From CAVVIO01 sp963748095 (GTDB lineage: Bacteria; Bacteroidota; Bacteroidia; Bacteroidales; UBA10428), in assembly GCA_963748095.1 (NCBI GenBank), contig CAVVIO010000029.1, positions 1-64,000 of the forward strand: 64,000 nucleotides of DNA, given 5' to 3'. The position numbers and the translations under genes are program-made. The notes beneath the pieces were generated by a model that was not told where the DNA came from, searched no databases, and saw nothing but the letters and a program-made list of their open reading frames with translations. Of the stretch, positions 7,993-16,229 are shown piece after piece. Each line of letters starts with the position of its first letter. Positions within the stretch are counted from its first letter, which is position 1.

Positions 7993-8776
7993 TTATTTTC
8001 CTTTTCGCAGGTAAATATTTCCACTTACAGAAACCGCCTTAAAATCGGTACCCCCGCCATTCAGCGTACTTTTAATGGTTCCCCCGCCTACCTGTTTCAT
8101 ACCGTTTTTCTCAGCGGCTATATCAAAGTCGGAATACACCGTACCTGTAATGGTTTTCATTTCGAGGTTCAGCGGTGTTTTCTCAGGTAATGTAACATCT
8201 ATATTACCACTTACCGAACTGATCGAAACAGGTTTGTCGGTACTTACACTGCTGTATACCACATCTACATTCCCGCTGATAGTGGAAATAACAAGCGGGC
8301 CTGTTACATTCTTCAGGTTCACAGAAAAGCAATTATTTATTTCGATTTCATTCTTCATGTTCGCTATGCTGATCTCATTGCTCCGTTCACATCCGCTATT
8401 CGACTTTATAGAAAAATTATCAGGTACCTTTATCTTGTATTCCCCCCGTTTGGTAATGGGCAGCAGACACTGAACCGTAACCTGGTTGCCGTTCTTTTCC
8501 ACCTACAGGCCAATTCCCGTATTATCCGTTCCCGTGGGATAAATGGGTTTCAGCCCTTTGGCCCGTTCCGGAGTAGTTTACCTCTTCGGCATCGGCAGTT
8601 GTAATAACAATTTCATTTCCGCTGTACCCTTCTATGGGCAAATCGCCCATAAAATTAACCAGGCTGAGTTTTCCGTCTGTTGTATTCTGCACGGGGATTT
8701 TATATTCCTGCGCTTTCAGCGTAGTAGCTGTCAGCAGTATCGCCAACAGGCTTATTCCTAATGTATTTGTTTTCAT
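7993..8776 (-). pseudogene. broken DUF4097-family gene (frameshift plus TAG)
   Basis: The N-terminal 70 residues (signal peptide MKTNTLGISLLAILLTATTLKAQ, then strands up to N-Y-S-G-T-G) are in one frame; a single extra base in GGCC near 8560 shifts the frame. In the restored frame the text continues K-G-L-K-P-I-Y-P-T-G-T-D-N-T-G-I-G-L, then hits a TAG at 8503-8505, then V-E-K-N-G-N-Q-V-T-V and the rest of a normal DUF4097 body with T-I-S-G-N-V-D-V, S-V-S-G-N-I-D-V and T-I-T-G-T-V-Y-S repeats. The repaired length would be 260 codons. Two independent lesions within about 60 bp suggest real inactivation, though the downstream part could still start at the GTG at 8502. Confidence 0.85.
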
Positions 8777-8877
8777 AATTTTTACGTGTTAATGATAATG
8801 AATCTGATTTACTGGCCGGCAAACCCGGAATTTACCAACCTTTATATATTGAATTCAATAAAAATATTTTTAATAGT

Positions 8878-9672
8878 TCACAGTAGCACCTGGACGCTCT
8901 TTTCTGCAATATTCTTTACTTCGGGTAGCGTGTTGCGGTTCGAAATAATCGTACGCATTGGCCCCACCGCCCTGCTGTCTTTGCTTTTTACCAGGATATT
9001 CATCAGCACCACCTGCACAACCGGATCGGTTTGTTTTGGCAGCGAAGTCAGCAACGAATCCTTCACCACGCGATTATCTGCAAACTTTTCGAGCGAATAG
9101 ACCGCTGCCAGACGTACGTTCATGTTTTTATCCGTGTTCATGGTATGGATAAGCGCCATTATCACACCCGGATCGGGACCATGAATTTCATCGGCAAAGT
9201 TCACAGCTTTAATACGCTGGCTTGGTGATTCCTCCTTCAGCATGGTATGCATCATCATTTCCTTCATCGATTTTACTTCCGACTGAAGGTTTGCGATCTG
9301 CCCTGCATTGTTATCCTTTTGAAATCCTTTCTGAATAAGCATCCCGATGAATGTTCCAGCAATCAGTAACGCCAGTCCCGCAGCAACCTTCCTGAATGAG
9401 AACATGTATGTCCTCGGAATTATTCTTTTTTCCGGATCATTCTCCTTTCCCGTTTCATGCTGAAGCATGCGGTAAAAATCCGTTCGTAACGAAGGATCGG
9501 GTTCTGCCTGCGGGATTTCGGAAATAACTTGCAGCAGTTCGCGGTATTGTTTCTCTTTTTCACTGCAAACTTCACAAGTCCGCAGGTGCTTTTCAACTTC
9601 ATCACGGGTATCTTTATCCAGATTCCCGTCGATATAATCCATTATGAAACTTTCAACTTCTGCACATTTCAT
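8878..9672 (-). CDS. anti-sigma factor with zinc finger and HEAT repeats
   Basis: 264 residues. Residues 3-36 carry a zf-HC2 zinc-binding anti-sigma domain (C3, H29-x3-C33-x2-C36). One membrane helix lies at about 93-112 (VAAGLALLIAGTFIGMLI). A Met-rich helical linker follows and the periplasmic part (155-264) shows alpha-alpha repeats like HEAT (VRLAAVYSLEKFADN, VVQVVLMNILVKSKD). It presumably holds the ECF sigma factor encoded 13 bp upstream in check and senses an envelope signal through the HEAT-like domain. Next come two DUF4097 genes, a frequent Bacteroidota arrangement. Confidence 0.88.
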   Translation of the reverse strand: MKCAEVESFIMDYIDGNLDKDTRDEVEKHLRTCEVCSEKEKQYRELLQVISEIPQAEPDPSLRTDFYRMLQHETGKENDPEKRIIPRTYMFSFRKVAAGLALLIAGTFIGMLIQKGFQKDNNAGQIANLQSEVKSMKEMMMHTMLKEESPSQRIKAVNFADEIHGPDPGVIMALIHTMNTDKNMNVRLAAVYSLEKFADNRVVKDSLLTSLPKQTDPVVQVVLMNILVKSKDSRAVGPMRTIISNRNTLPEVKNIAEKSVQVLL

Positions 9673-9685
9673 AGCTGATCCGTTT

Positions 9686-10225
9686 TTATGTTTGTTTAAA
9701 ATAAATTTCCCTCAGTTGTTTTATTGCCCGGTGCATTTGTACTTTTATAGCTCCCACCGAGGTATTCCTGATCGCTGAAATATCTTCGTATTTCAGCCCC
9801 TGGTAACGGCTCAGGATAATTAATTCCTGTTCATCGGGATTGAGTTTCAACAGGGCCTCATCCAGCAGTCGAAACTCTTCTGCCCCATAAGGTTCGTTTG
9901 TATCGGCAGCATATTCATCATATTGTTCAAGGTTCACAGCCCGGCTATCCATTCGTTTCCGTTCGTTGCAATGATCAATGTGGATATTACGTGCCATCCT
10001 GTATACCCAGGGTTTAAAAATACTGTCATCCCTGAAAGAATGCCGGTATTTGATAATCCGCTGAAACAGGTTCTGGGTAAGATCCTGGCTAACTGTCGTA
10101 TCATGTGTAAGCTTTAAAAACAGGTTGTACATCCTTATATGATACCGTTCGAACAATACGGCCAATTCAGAGATATCCCCGTCCCTCACCCTGAGCATAT
10201 ATATTTCATCAGACAATTCCGCCAC
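9686..10225 (-). CDS. ECF-type RNA polymerase sigma factor
   Basis: 179 residues. Region 2 includes DLTQNLFQRIIKYRHSF and W-V-Y-R-M-A-R-N-I-H-I-D-H; region 4 includes L-N-P-D-E-Q-E-L-I-I-L-S-R-Y-Q-G-L-K-Y-E-D-I-S and an HTH ending VQMHRAIKQLRE. It is the first gene of the anti-sigma/DUF4097 operon and probably directs its own transcription. The 189-bp tRNA-derived array begins 127 bp upstream of its start codon, so the promoter must lie in the short gap 10226-10351 or inside the array. Confidence 0.93.
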   Translation of the reverse strand: MAELSDEIYMLRVRDGDISELAVLFERYHIRMYNLFLKLTHDTTVSQDLTQNLFQRIIKYRHSFRDDSIFKPWVYRMARNIHIDHCNERKRMDSRAVNLEQYDEYAADTNEPYGAEEFRLLDEALLKLNPDEQELIILSRYQGLKYEDISAIRNTSVGAIKVQMHRAIKQLREIYFKQT

Positions 10226-10351
10226 CTGATCTTTTTTATGTTTCTATATGGAAGACTGTGAAAGGTTAAAATGGTTACAACATCTAAGATACAAAATTGT
10301 AAGGTATACTTAATCACCTGTTTATTGACTGTTTTGAAATGAATTTTGAAT

Positions 10352-11194
10352 GGGTGTGAGTGTGAGGTCAGAGAAAACAGAATGAGCATTCTTGCTTTTG
10401 CTCAAATACTCACACTGTTATGGTGGGCATTACAGGATTATTCGCTTTGCTCATGAGATCGCTTCGCTAAGTTCGAACCAGTGACCATAAAAATTAATGA
10501 AAAGAAAATCATTAATTTATAGATTATTAAACTTTTGGAAGAGTGTGAGTTTGAGAATTGAGAAAACAGAATGAGCATTCTTGCTCTTGCTCAAATACTC
10601 ACACTGTTATGGTGGGCATTACAGGATTATTCGCTTTGCTCATGAGATCGCTTCGCTAAGTTCGAACCAGTGACCATAAAAATTAATGAAAAGAAAATCA
10701 TTAATTTATAGATTATTAAACTTTTGGAAGAGTGTGAGTTTGAGAATTGAGAAAACAGAATGAGCATTCTTGCTCTTGCTCAAATACTCACACTGTTATG
10801 GTGGGCATTACAGGATTATTCGCTTTGCTCATGAGATCGCTTCGCTAAGTTCGAACCAGTGACCATAAAAATTAATGAAAAGAAAATCATTAATTTATAG
10901 ATTATTAAACTTTTGGAAGAGTGTGAGTTTGAGAATTGAGAAAACAGAATGAGCATTCTTGCTCTTGCTCAAATACTCACACTGTTATGGTGGGCATTAC
11001 AGGATTATTCGCTTTGCTCATGAGATCGCTTCGCTAAGTTCGAACCAGTGACCATAAAAATTAATGAAAAGAAAATCATTAATTTATAGATTATTAAACT
11101 TTTGGAAGAGTGTGAGTTTGAGAATTGAGAAAACAGAATGAGCATTCTTGCTCTTGCTCAAATACTCACACTGTTATGGTGGGCATTACAGGAT
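10352..11194. repeat. 189-bp tandem array derived from tRNA-Val 3' end
   Basis: Units start at 10352, 10541, 10730, 10919 and 11108 (exactly 189 bp apart). Units 2, 3 and 4 are identical base for base; unit 1 differs at a few positions near its start; unit 5 (11108-11194) runs into the genuine tRNA gene. Each full unit, read on the minus strand, contains GGTCACTGGTTCGA, then 34 extra bases, then ATCCTGTAATGCCCACCA: the T-arm and acceptor 3' strand of the neighbouring tRNA-Val including CCA, with the T-loop interrupted. It also has the hairpin that follows the tRNA (AGTGTGAGTATTTGAG against CTCAAACTCACACT) and an AT-rich filler. No reading frame or integrase is associated. Confidence 0.92.
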
Positions 11195-11254
11195 TCGAAC
11201 CAGTGACCTCTGCCCTGTCAAGGCAGCGCTCTAAACCAACTGAGCTAAATGCCC
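11177..11254 (-). tRNA. tRNA-Val (anticodon GAC)
   Basis: Minus strand, 75 nt plus encoded CCA (11177-11179). Acceptor GGGCATT pairs perfectly with AATGCCC; D-stem GCTC/GAGC; anticodon stem CTGCC/GGCAG with loop TTGACAG, so the anticodon is GAC (valine); T-loop TTCGAAT. The T-stem ACTGG/CCTGT has one T-T mismatch, which is unusual because CCAGT would pair fully. Its 3' part is the source of, or shares origin with, the 189-bp array immediately downstream. Confidence 0.93.
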
Positions 11255-11348
11255 CTGTTTAATCTCTCAAAGATATAAAAGGTTTACTATTTACAAGAAA
11301 CTTTTCCATAAAAAGCCGTCTCTTATGTTTGAGTTCTGCCTGAACAAG

Positions 11349-13082
11349 TTATCCTGATTTTGCAGGTAGTTCCGGTATTTTTACCTCCGGATGTTCATCG
11401 TGAAAATCGACCCAGTATTGATTAATGGTGGATTTAACTTCCCGGTGCAATACCAGCAAACCAAACAGGTTGGGTATGGCCATCAATGCCACGGTGATAC
11501 CCGATAATGTCCAGATAACAGTAGTATCGGTGAAGGAAGCAATGAAAAAAGCTATCACATACAGCATATGGTAAGGCAACACGAACTTTGAGCCTAACAA
11601 AAAAGTAACCGCCCTGTCGCCGTAATACGACCAGGATATGGCCGTGGAAAAAGCAAACAAAAGCAACCCGATAGCTACTATATATTGTCCCCATTTTCCA
11701 AATAATGAACTCGTAAATGCTTTGGTAGTAAGCGGTGCGCTGTGCAGTAATGACTTACCCCAGAAGTTAAAATTCGTTAACTCCTCCAGAATTTTTCCAT
11801 CCGTAACTTTTATGCTACCTGTAAATGGCTTGCCTTCATTGTTTAACACCTTCACATTTTCAGCGATCGACCGGGCATTCATAATCGTTACGTTATTCAT
11901 TAGTTTTCCGTCCTGCACCTTCAGCATGCCGTTAAAAAACGGCAGTGTAGCCTTTCCCCTGATATGAAGATAAATTTTATTCCGGTCGCCCGGTATATTA
12001 TCAGAATACTTACCCTGTAAAACTTCCATATCGGTAAACTGAAACTTATTTTCGAACTTTTCCTTCCATACTCCGGAAGAAAGAAGAGTGATCCCGGTAA
12101 GAAAACAAATGATAATGGTATCCACAAAAGGTTCCAGAATAGCCACCATTCCTTCCGATACCGGCTCATGTGCACGTGCTGCCGCGTGGGCAATAGGAGC
12201 TGAACCCTGACCGGCTTCGTTTGAAAACAAACCACGGTTCACCCCACGGTTAAAAGCAAATAAAAATCCTGCGCCTACAAATCCGCCAACTGCTGCAGTT
12301 CCGGTAAAAACATCACTGAATACGGATACCAGGGAAGGAAGTATATTTTGATAATTATACAATAACACAGCAAAAGCCCCGATAAAATAAATCAGCGCCA
12401 TTGCCGGCACCAATCTTTCAGTTACTTTGGCAATACGTTTTATCCCGCCGATAATAACAAACCCTAGAATAATGGCAAGTACAATACCTGTAATGTACTG
12501 TTTGATCCCGAATGTGGCAAATAAGGAGTTGGAGATACTGTTGATCTGTGGAAGACTGCCTGTACCAAATGAAGAAAGAATGGTGCTCAGGGCAAATATA
12601 CTTCCCAGAATATATCCTGTCTTTACTAATTTCTTATTCCCGAATTTCAGGTTCAGCCTGGTTTTCATGTAATACATGGGGCCTCCTGCTATTGATCCGT
12701 CAGTAGTCTTTTCACGATACTTATGCGATAAAGTAACTTCCACGAATTTTGTTGTCATCCCGAAAAAGGCTGTAACCAGCATCCAGAACAATGCAGCAGG
12801 TCCGCCAAGGTGAATGGCAAGGGCCACTCCAGCAATGTTTCCGGTCCCTACCGTTCCTGATAAAGCTGTTGTCAATGCCTGGAAATGTGAGGTGTCCCCT
12901 ACATCACTTGCTTTATCGAATAAACCTCTTACAATTCGAATAGCATGCCTGAAATAACGAATCTGTGGAAATCTAAGATATACTGTAAAAAACAGGCCCG
13001 TACCCAGTAACAGGAAAACAAACCAGTAACTGCCCCCGATATGTTTATCGATGAGGCTGAGGAAATCGTTAATTTTTTGCAT
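11349..13082 (-). CDS. alanine/glycine:cation symporter (AGCS family)
   Basis: 577 residues with about 11 membrane helices. AGCS hallmarks: FQALTTALSGTVGTGNIAGVALAI near residue 68, GGPMYYM near 138, FSNEAGQGSAPIAHAAA near 282. Takes up alanine or glycine with Na+ or H+. Between the helix ending LLSSGVW (about 335) and the one starting WGQYIVAIGLLLFAF (about 468) there is a hydrophilic insertion of roughly 120 residues rich in strands, not present in the typical 450-500-residue AGCS transporter; I believe related Bacteroidota members share it. Probably monocistronic; a TAnnTTTG core lies at 13114-13121. Confidence 0.92.
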   Translation of the reverse strand: MQKINDFLSLIDKHIGGSYWFVFLLLGTGLFFTVYLRFPQIRYFRHAIRIVRGLFDKASDVGDTSHFQALTTALSGTVGTGNIAGVALAIHLGGPAALFWMLVTAFFGMTTKFVEVTLSHKYREKTTDGSIAGGPMYYMKTRLNLKFGNKKLVKTGYILGSIFALSTILSSFGTGSLPQINSISNSLFATFGIKQYITGIVLAIILGFVIIGGIKRIAKVTERLVPAMALIYFIGAFAVLLYNYQNILPSLVSVFSDVFTGTAAVGGFVGAGFLFAFNRGVNRGLFSNEAGQGSAPIAHAAARAHEPVSEGMVAILEPFVDTIIICFLTGITLLSSGVWKEKFENKFQFTDMEVLQGKYSDNIPGDRNKIYLHIRGKATLPFFNGMLKVQDGKLMNNVTIMNARSIAENVKVLNNEGKPFTGSIKVTDGKILEELTNFNFWGKSLLHSAPLTTKAFTSSLFGKWGQYIVAIGLLLFAFSTAISWSYYGDRAVTFLLGSKFVLPYHMLYVIAFFIASFTDTTVIWTLSGITVALMAIPNLFGLLVLHREVKSTINQYWVDFHDEHPEVKIPELPAKSG

Positions 13083-13113
13083 GAGCTAACTTTTTCAGGG
13101 TTTTCAGAAGTAA

Positions 13114-13121
13114 CAAATATA
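13114..13121 (-). promoter_or_regulatory. Bacteroidota-type -7 element for the AGCS gene
   Basis: TATATTTG on the minus strand, 32 bp before the start codon at 13082, fits the TAnnTTTG core known from Bacteroides promoters. No clear TTTG -33 box is seen. Confidence 0.4.
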
Positions 13122-13209
13122 ACATAACCTGACAGAAATGAAAGAATTCCGGAAAAATACCTGTCTTGCAGGAAGGAATGTATAGATTTACCAACAGGAG
13201 ATTAAAAAT

Positions 13210-13959
13210 CTATACCTCTTTCCAGTTTATTCTGGCCCTGAAACCGGGAGTTTCATTGTTGATCTTTCCTTCCAGCAAATAGACATTCTCTGAAATTTTC
13301 TGGTATGATAAATTTACAGTTTCACCATATTTTACTTCATGCAGGTAATCGATCTGAAATTCTTCAACCTGGTGTTTTATATGAAATTCGAGCGGAAAAA
13401 GATCAAGCATCCATTCAAAATAGCGATTACTGTTTACGTGATGGTTAATATCCAGATCGGTGTATGTTATGGTGAGTTCTTTTGATATTTCAGACTGTAC
13501 AGCAGGAAGTTTATCAAGCCGGATATCCAGCGCATGTTTGCTTTCGTTTAATTTAAAAATGTCATGCCCATGTGGATCCAGAACAGGGCGCTTTACTTTC
13601 ATATTCACCAGCAGCCAGTAGGATGTTACTTGTCCGATCAGTTCTCCTGTCTGATCGAAAAGGTTGAAATCCCTCAGGTAGAAAAGCCTTTCCAATCCTT
13701 TTGGCCATGTTTCAATCCGTAAGGTATCCGTCCATTCCGGAATACGTTTCATCTTAAGCAACATGCGGGATAACATCCAGGCCAGGCCCTGTTCAGACAT
13801 TTGCTCATATCCGTAATCGAGATGTTCGGCATGTTTCCAGGCAGCATCCTGGATTATAGCCGTTAACAGATTAAAACGTAATTGCGATTTATAGTCGATT
13901 CCATAAGAATCAATCGAATAATTTTCCTGCCAGATAGGTTGGTATTTTATTTCTTCCAT
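13210..13959 (-). CDS. acyl-ACP thioesterase (FatA/B-type hotdog fold)
   Basis: 249 residues forming a double hotdog. Hydrolyses acyl-ACP to free fatty acid in the cytoplasm. The first half has the H-A-E-H-L-D-Y-G and GLAWMLSRM segments; the second has the D-I-N-H-H-V-N-S-N-R-Y-F-E-W-M motif holding the catalytic Asn/His of the plant FatA/bacterial acyl-ACP thioesterase family (PF01643). The start is the ATG giving MEEIKYQPIW. Standalone, preceded by a palindromic repeat (14001-14072). Confidence 0.88.
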   Translation of the reverse strand: MEEIKYQPIWQENYSIDSYGIDYKSQLRFNLLTAIIQDAAWKHAEHLDYGYEQMSEQGLAWMLSRMLLKMKRIPEWTDTLRIETWPKGLERLFYLRDFNLFDQTGELIGQVTSYWLLVNMKVKRPVLDPHGHDIFKLNESKHALDIRLDKLPAVQSEISKELTITYTDLDINHHVNSNRYFEWMLDLFPLEFHIKHQVEEFQIDYLHEVKYGETVNLSYQKISENVYLLEGKINNETPGFRARINWKEV

Positions 13960-14000
13960 TTTTATATTTTATAAACGAGTTGTTCGAAAATCAGCTGTAT

Positions 14001-14072
14001 TGTCATTCTGAACGCAGTGAAGAATCTAAAACCCACTATTGATGAGATGCTTCACTGCGTTCAGCATGACAG
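14001..14072. repeat. palindromic intergenic repeat
   Basis: TGTCATTCTGAACGCAGTGA (14001-14020) is mirrored by TTCACTGCGTTCAGCATGACA (14051-14071) with one mismatch and a short loop. This belongs to a type of dispersed palindromic repeat common in Bacteroidota intergenic DNA. It lies between two minus-strand genes, so it follows the MFS gene transcript and may fold as an RNA hairpin. Confidence 0.8.
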
Positions 14073-14121
14073 CACTATAATAAATTATGCCTTTCGGACG
14101 ATCTTATAAGATTTTTAATTT

Positions 14122-15414
14122 TTATTTTTCCATTTCCTTAAATTCTCCAAGTGTCCTGGTAAACCAATAAATTAATAAAATACCGATGATCAGATGGGCA
14201 GATAATGTATACCATACATATTCTACATGCCCTATTTTTTCATAATAGCCATACAAAGAGGTATAAATAATTCCACTTAAAGTGCCACCTAATCCCACGG
14301 CAAGGAAATTAGAACCCATGTAAAGTCCGGCTTTCTCTTTCGGCGCGATCCAGGTAATGTATTCCTGTATACGCGGGGAAGCTGTCATTTCACCAACTGC
14401 AAACATAAATACACCAAGTATTACAAACATTGATGCATTCAAGATGGAAAGAGCTATAACCACGTAAGCACATGCCTGAATAAATAATCCCACCATGAAC
14501 GATTTCATAGGATTGAATTTTTCAGATATACGTGAAACAACCAATTGAAAAATAATGATTGCAAATCCGGTATTGGCAATAGATTCTCCCAATATTCTCC
14601 ATTGCCCGTCCTCTCCCTGATGCGAAAACAACCCCTGGGTTATCCACGTTCCAAGCACACTTTTAATACCCTGATAAAGCTGAACGGTATTCAGGTGCTC
14701 GTCGATATACATTGTCAACATATTGAAAAATGACCAGAAAGGCAGCCAGAAAAACACCCCTAGCAGTATCAGGAATAATAAAAACTTCCCATCGGATAAA
14801 GCAATATAAATGTCTTTAAATTTCTTACCCAATGTCTCCCCCTGGATATCACGTTCCGGTTCCTTATAAAAAAAGACAGTAACTAATAACATAATCACGA
14901 TCATTATTGCCGCAGCTATAAAAGCATGATTCCATGATATAACCTTGAGTTTTCCTGCAAGAATGGGCCCGAATGTACCCCCGATATTCACCATCTGATA
15001 GAAAATACCAAATCCCAGTGTTTTATTGGTAGAATCGGTGACTACCCGGACAGTTCCCGAAACAAGAGGTTTAAATATCCCGGCCGCCAGCCCGATACTC
15101 AGCATTGTCAGCGCAATCCCGGAGAAAGATTTTGTAATTAGTAATAAAAGTATAGATGGCAAATACGCCAGATACGAAACTATCAGCACTTTTTTAAATC
15201 CATACCTGTCGGCAAACGTACCGGAAATAACCGGAATGGTGTAGGAAAACAAGATGAAAATGCTTTGTACTATTCCTAACTGAGAATTTGAATATCCAAG
15301 GTGAACCATATAAATACCAAAGGGCATATATATGCCATAATAGGCAATCCTTTCAAGTATTTCGATGGAATTGGCTACCCAGAATACCCTTGGGAAAGAA
15401 GTTTTTTTACTCAT
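14122..15414 (-). CDS. MFS transporter, POT-like
   Basis: 430 residues with 12 predicted membrane helices. The first helix region S-I-E-I-L-E-R-I-A-Y-Y-G resembles the E-x-x-E-R-F-x-Y-Y motif of proton-dependent oligopeptide transporters, and G-T-F-A-D-R-Y-G-F-K-K is the MFS motif A loop. A loop insertion near residues 250-280 (HSHQGEDGQWRILG region) is present. Substrate cannot be assigned; a peptide or peptide-like substrate is a guess from the POT-like N-terminus. Single gene, convergent with nothing; start ATG gives MSKKTSFPRVFW. Confidence 0.8.
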   Translation of the reverse strand: MSKKTSFPRVFWVANSIEILERIAYYGIYMPFGIYMVHLGYSNSQLGIVQSIFILFSYTIPVISGTFADRYGFKKVLIVSYLAYLPSILLLLITKSFSGIALTMLSIGLAAGIFKPLVSGTVRVVTDSTNKTLGFGIFYQMVNIGGTFGPILAGKLKVISWNHAFIAAAIMIVIMLLVTVFFYKEPERDIQGETLGKKFKDIYIALSDGKFLLFLILLGVFFWLPFWSFFNMLTMYIDEHLNTVQLYQGIKSVLGTWITQGLFSHQGEDGQWRILGESIANTGFAIIIFQLVVSRISEKFNPMKSFMVGLFIQACAYVVIALSILNASMFVILGVFMFAVGEMTASPRIQEYITWIAPKEKAGLYMGSNFLAVGLGGTLSGIIYTSLYGYYEKIGHVEYVWYTLSAHLIIGILLIYWFTRTLGEFKEMEK

Positions 15415-15530
15415 TGATCATCCACATTTAAATTAATACTTCTTCTATTAAAGTCGGTAAATGTATAAAAAATCTGGAAAGTTACTGATGAGTTTTTATA
15501 TGAATGGTTCCGATACCCATCATCCGTTCT

Positions 15531-15570
15531 ATAAAAAAATACCCGCCTGCTTTATTTTCAGCAGGCGGGT
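15531..15570 (-). terminator. strong Rho-independent terminator
   Basis: ACCCGCCTGCT and AGCAGGCGGGT form a perfect 11-bp GC-rich stem with an 8-nt loop (15541-15570). On the minus strand it is followed by ATTTTTTTAT. It ends the transcript of the NifX-like gene at 15602-15997. Confidence 0.93.
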
Positions 15571-15601
15571 AACAAGGTAATTTTTTCTAAAAAATTTCGA
15601 A

Positions 15602-15997
15602 TTAATGTTCACAACATCCCGATTCATTATTATCGAGTGTGCCTTCCATATATTCTGAAACTGCCTTTTCGATAAGATGCTCGCGGGTAATAAATACTTT
15701 TATCCCGGCTGCACTAAGATCATCATAAGCTCGGCGGCCCATCCCATGGGCAATAACTACCTGGCAATCGTGTAAGGCATTCAGAATACCTGCATGTGAA
15801 TGATGTCCCTGCCCCTGCCCGTGCTCATGATCATGATGGTGTTCATGCTGCTTTGCATGTCCGGTAAAGTCATTTATCCGGAATTCTTCATTTACTACAT
15901 TCCGGTCTTCAATTCCAACGACTTTAAATTCTTTGGTCCGCCCAAAATGACCGGCAATGGCTGTTTTATTATCCGTGGGGATCGCTATTTTAATCAT
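15602..15997 (-). CDS. NifX/NifB-like (Fe-Mo cofactor biosynthesis family) protein with His-rich loop
   Basis: 131 residues of the dinitrogenase iron-molybdenum cofactor biosynthesis fold (PF02579): MIKIAIPTDNKTAIAGHFGRTKEF, then ...V-V-I-A-H-G-M-G-R-R-A-Y-D-D-L near residue 85 and G-I-K-V-F-I-T. Between the halves lies a run with 10 His, plus Asp and Glu (residues 47-69), and the C-terminus ends G-C-C-E-H, both suited to metal binding. Small proteins of this family occur widely in anaerobes without nitrogenase, so a role in Fe-S or metal handling rather than nitrogen fixation is likelier. Single gene with its own promoter core and terminator. Confidence 0.87.
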   Translation of the reverse strand: MIKIAIPTDNKTAIAGHFGRTKEFKVVGIEDRNVVNEEFRINDFTGHAKQHEHHHDHEHGQGQGHHSHAGILNALHDCQVVIAHGMGRRAYDDLSAAGIKVFITREHLIEKAVSEYMEGTLDNNESGCCEH

Positions 15998-16037
15998 AAT
16001 TATCTTTTATTTAAATTAAACTCTGAATTTCCTGTTG

Positions 16038-16045
16038 CAAATGTA
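16038..16045 (-). promoter_or_regulatory. -7 element for the NifX-like gene
   Basis: TACATTTG on the minus strand, 41 bp before the start codon at 15997; fits the Bacteroidota TAnnTTTG core. Confidence 0.42.
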
Positions 16046-16154
16046 ATGAACATATGCTCGTAATTTATAGTTTTTTATAAAAATGTACACTTCAATCTAA
16101 TATTTATGGAATATTACACAGGAATATTAAGCTGCCAAAATCATGTATAATTAC

Positions 16155-16162
16155 TACATTTG
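16155..16162 (+). promoter_or_regulatory. -7 element for the glycosyltransferase gene
   Basis: TACATTTG followed by C, 67 bp before the ATG at 16230; fits the TAnnTTTG core. With 16038-16045 it forms a divergent promoter region. Confidence 0.42.
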
Positions 16163-16229
16163 CGTTTCAATAAGACAGTTAAATATCAATAATTGCCGAT
16201 TAATAATAAGGGCTGAATAACAAAAATCG

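Noticed and set aside
7572..8473. Plus-strand frames antisense to the DUF4097 genes
   Set aside because: Shadow frames of repetitive beta-helix genes; no ribosome site or domain.
8503..8505. TAG as a recoded codon
   Set aside because: The same gene has an upstream frameshift, no pyrrolysine genes are visible, and other genes use TAG-free frames normally; a nonsense mutation is simpler.
10352..11194. CRISPR array
   Set aside because: Repeat unit is 189 bp with no unique spacers and no cas genes.
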